From: Streptococcus parasanguinis
GTDB taxonomy: Bacteria; Bacillota; Bacilli; Lactobacillales; Streptococcaceae
Reading direction: 5' to 3'
Assembly (NCBI GenBank): GCA_905188195.1
Contig: CAJJKY010000002.1
Span: forward strand, 124,001-188,000
Length of the DNA: 64,000 nucleotides
Each line of letters begins with the position of its first letter. Position 1 is the stretch's first letter. Made by a program: the position numbers and the translations under genes. Below are positions 63,090 to 64,000 of this stretch, one piece after another. The notes under the pieces were generated by a model that was not told the origin of the DNA, ran no database searches, and saw only the letters and a list, made by a program, of their open reading frames with translations.

Positions 63090-64000
63090 CTAAGAAAAAA
63101 ACGACTTTTATTTGTCAAAATTGTGCCTACAATTCACCCAAGTATCTAGGCCGCTGTCCAAACTGTGGATCTTGGTCTTCTTTTGTCGAGGAAGTTGAGG
63201 TCACCGAGGTTAAGAATGCGCGTGTGTCCTTGACGGGTGAAAAGACCAAACCCATGAAATTAGCTGAGGTGACTTCTATCAATGTGCATCGAACTAAGAC
63301 TGAGATGGAAGAATTCAACCGCGTCCTTGGAGGCGGAGTGGTACCAGGAAGTCTCGTCCTCATCGGTGGGGATCCAGGGATTGGGAAATCAACCCTTCTC
63401 TTACAAGTATCAACCCAGTTATCTCAAGTGGGAACTGTTCTCTATGTTAGTGGAGAGGAGTCGGCCCAGCAGATCAAACTCCGTGCTGAGCGCTTGGGGG
63501 ATATCGACAGTGAGTTTTACCTCTATGCCGAGACCAATATGCAGAGCGTGCGAGCAGAAGTGGAGCGGATCCAACCCAACTTCCTCATCATCGACTCCAT
63601 CCAGACCATCATGTCTCCTGAGATTTCAGGGGTACAGGGATCAGTTTCCCAGGTACGCGAGGTAACGGCTGAGCTCATGCAGCTGGCCAAGACCAATAAC
63701 ATCGCCATCTTTATCGTTGGCCATGTAACTAAGGAAGGAACCTTGGCAGGACCTCGGATGCTGGAACACATGGTGGATACGGTGCTCTACTTTGAGGGAG
63801 AACGCCATCATACCTTCCGGATCCTGAGAGCGGTCAAAAACCGTTTTGGCTCGACCAATGAGATCGGGATCTTCGAGATGCAATCAGGTGGACTGGTTGA
63901 GGTCCTCAATCCGAGTCAGGTCTTTCTGGAAGAACGCTTGGATGGGGCAACTGGATCCTCTATCGTGGTCACCATGGAAGGGACGCGTCCGATTTTGGCG
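63083..64000 (+). CDS. radA: DNA repair protein RadA (5' part, runs off the window)
   Basis: RadA helps process recombination intermediates and, in streptococci, transformation. Visible parts: zinc finger CQNCAYNSPKYLGRCPNC, Walker A GGDPGIGKST, Walker B FLIIDSIQT and the RadA motif KNRFGS. The Lon-like C-terminal domain lies beyond 64000. The zinc finger has no ATG/TTG/CTG before it in frame. The codons following the SD AGAAGGAG (63071-63078) are ATC ATC ATA GCT, so initiation is probably on ATC (63083) or ATA (63086). The GTG at 63047 has no SD and lies inside the upstream gene. Confidence 0.93.
   Translation, partial: MIAKKKTTFICQNCAYNSPKYLGRCPNCGSWSSFVEEVEVTEVKNARVSLTGEKTKPMKLAEVTSINVHRTKTEMEEFNRVLGGGVVPGSLVLIGGDPGIGKSTLLLQVSTQLSQVGTVLYVSGEESAQQIKLRAERLGDIDSEFYLYAETNMQSVRAEVERIQPNFLIIDSIQTIMSPEISGVQGSVSQVREVTAELMQLAKTNNIAIFIVGHVTKEGTLAGPRMLEHMVDTVLYFEGERHHTFRILRAVKNRFGSTNEIGIFEMQSGGLVEVLNPSQVFLEERLDGATGSSIVVTMEGTRPILA

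Overview
The window is a low-GC Gram-positive chromosome segment from a streptococcus of the mitis/sanguinis/parasanguinis type. The evidence is YSIRK-type signal peptides, LPXTG sortase anchors, ctsR-clpC, a CiaR-regulated small RNA, the genes purA, tadA, dut and radA in pneumococcus-like order (although spread apart), and the block dapH - deacetylase - 5-FCL - rhomboid - galU/gpsA. No rRNA, tRNA, CRISPR or complete IS/phage was seen. Species assignment is inference.

Layout. 0-10.7 kb: two tandem giant cell-wall-anchored glycosidases, a BgaA-like beta-galactosidase and a GH29 alpha-L-fucosidase, probably acting together on host glycans. 11-15 kb: ctsR-clpC with a CtsR operator, then an ECF substrate-binding subunit overlapping a DUF4430 lipoprotein gene. 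15-19.5 kb: a lipoprotein behind a promoter with phased direct repeats, then nadR-pnuC and a Nudix/winged-helix (NrtR-like) gene for NAD salvage, then a DUF1275 protein. 19.5-24 kb: dusB/hslO (minus), purA behind a structured leader, and a HAD phosphatase. 24.3-26.5 kb: a truncated radical-SAM peptide maturase and an ABC exporter, probably the remains of a modified-peptide cluster. 26.6-27.5 kb: a CiaR-dependent small RNA, tadA and the SRP RNA.

27.6-35.2 kb: a complete pgi followed by the whole sorbitol PTS operon srlDRMAEB and then a second, 5'-truncated pgi. This is best explained by import of a pgi-srl block by recombination at the resident pgi. 35.3-42.7 kb: a cluster of single-TM surface proteins with related extracellular domains (one decayed copy), interrupted by a Ser-rich LPKTG protein. 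42.8-51.5 kb: housekeeping genes (lysine/peptidoglycan precursor synthesis, folate, rhomboid, secreted C69 dipeptidase, galU, gpsA, class I amidotransferase). 51.6-61.7 kb: a polytopic DUF2079 protein, then two Thr-rich LPXTG adhesins in opposite orientation flanking a polyprenyl-phosphate glycosyltransferase and a YfhO protein, a possible adhesin or cell-wall glycosylation locus. 62-64 kb: dut, a cysteine-hydrolase-like gene and the 5' part of radA, which appears to start on a non-AUG codon.

Five ~180-bp copies of one structured intergenic repeat (plus one decayed copy) lie directly behind stop codons. In either orientation the repeat ends in a terminator-like hairpin, so it probably serves as a dispersed bidirectional terminator.
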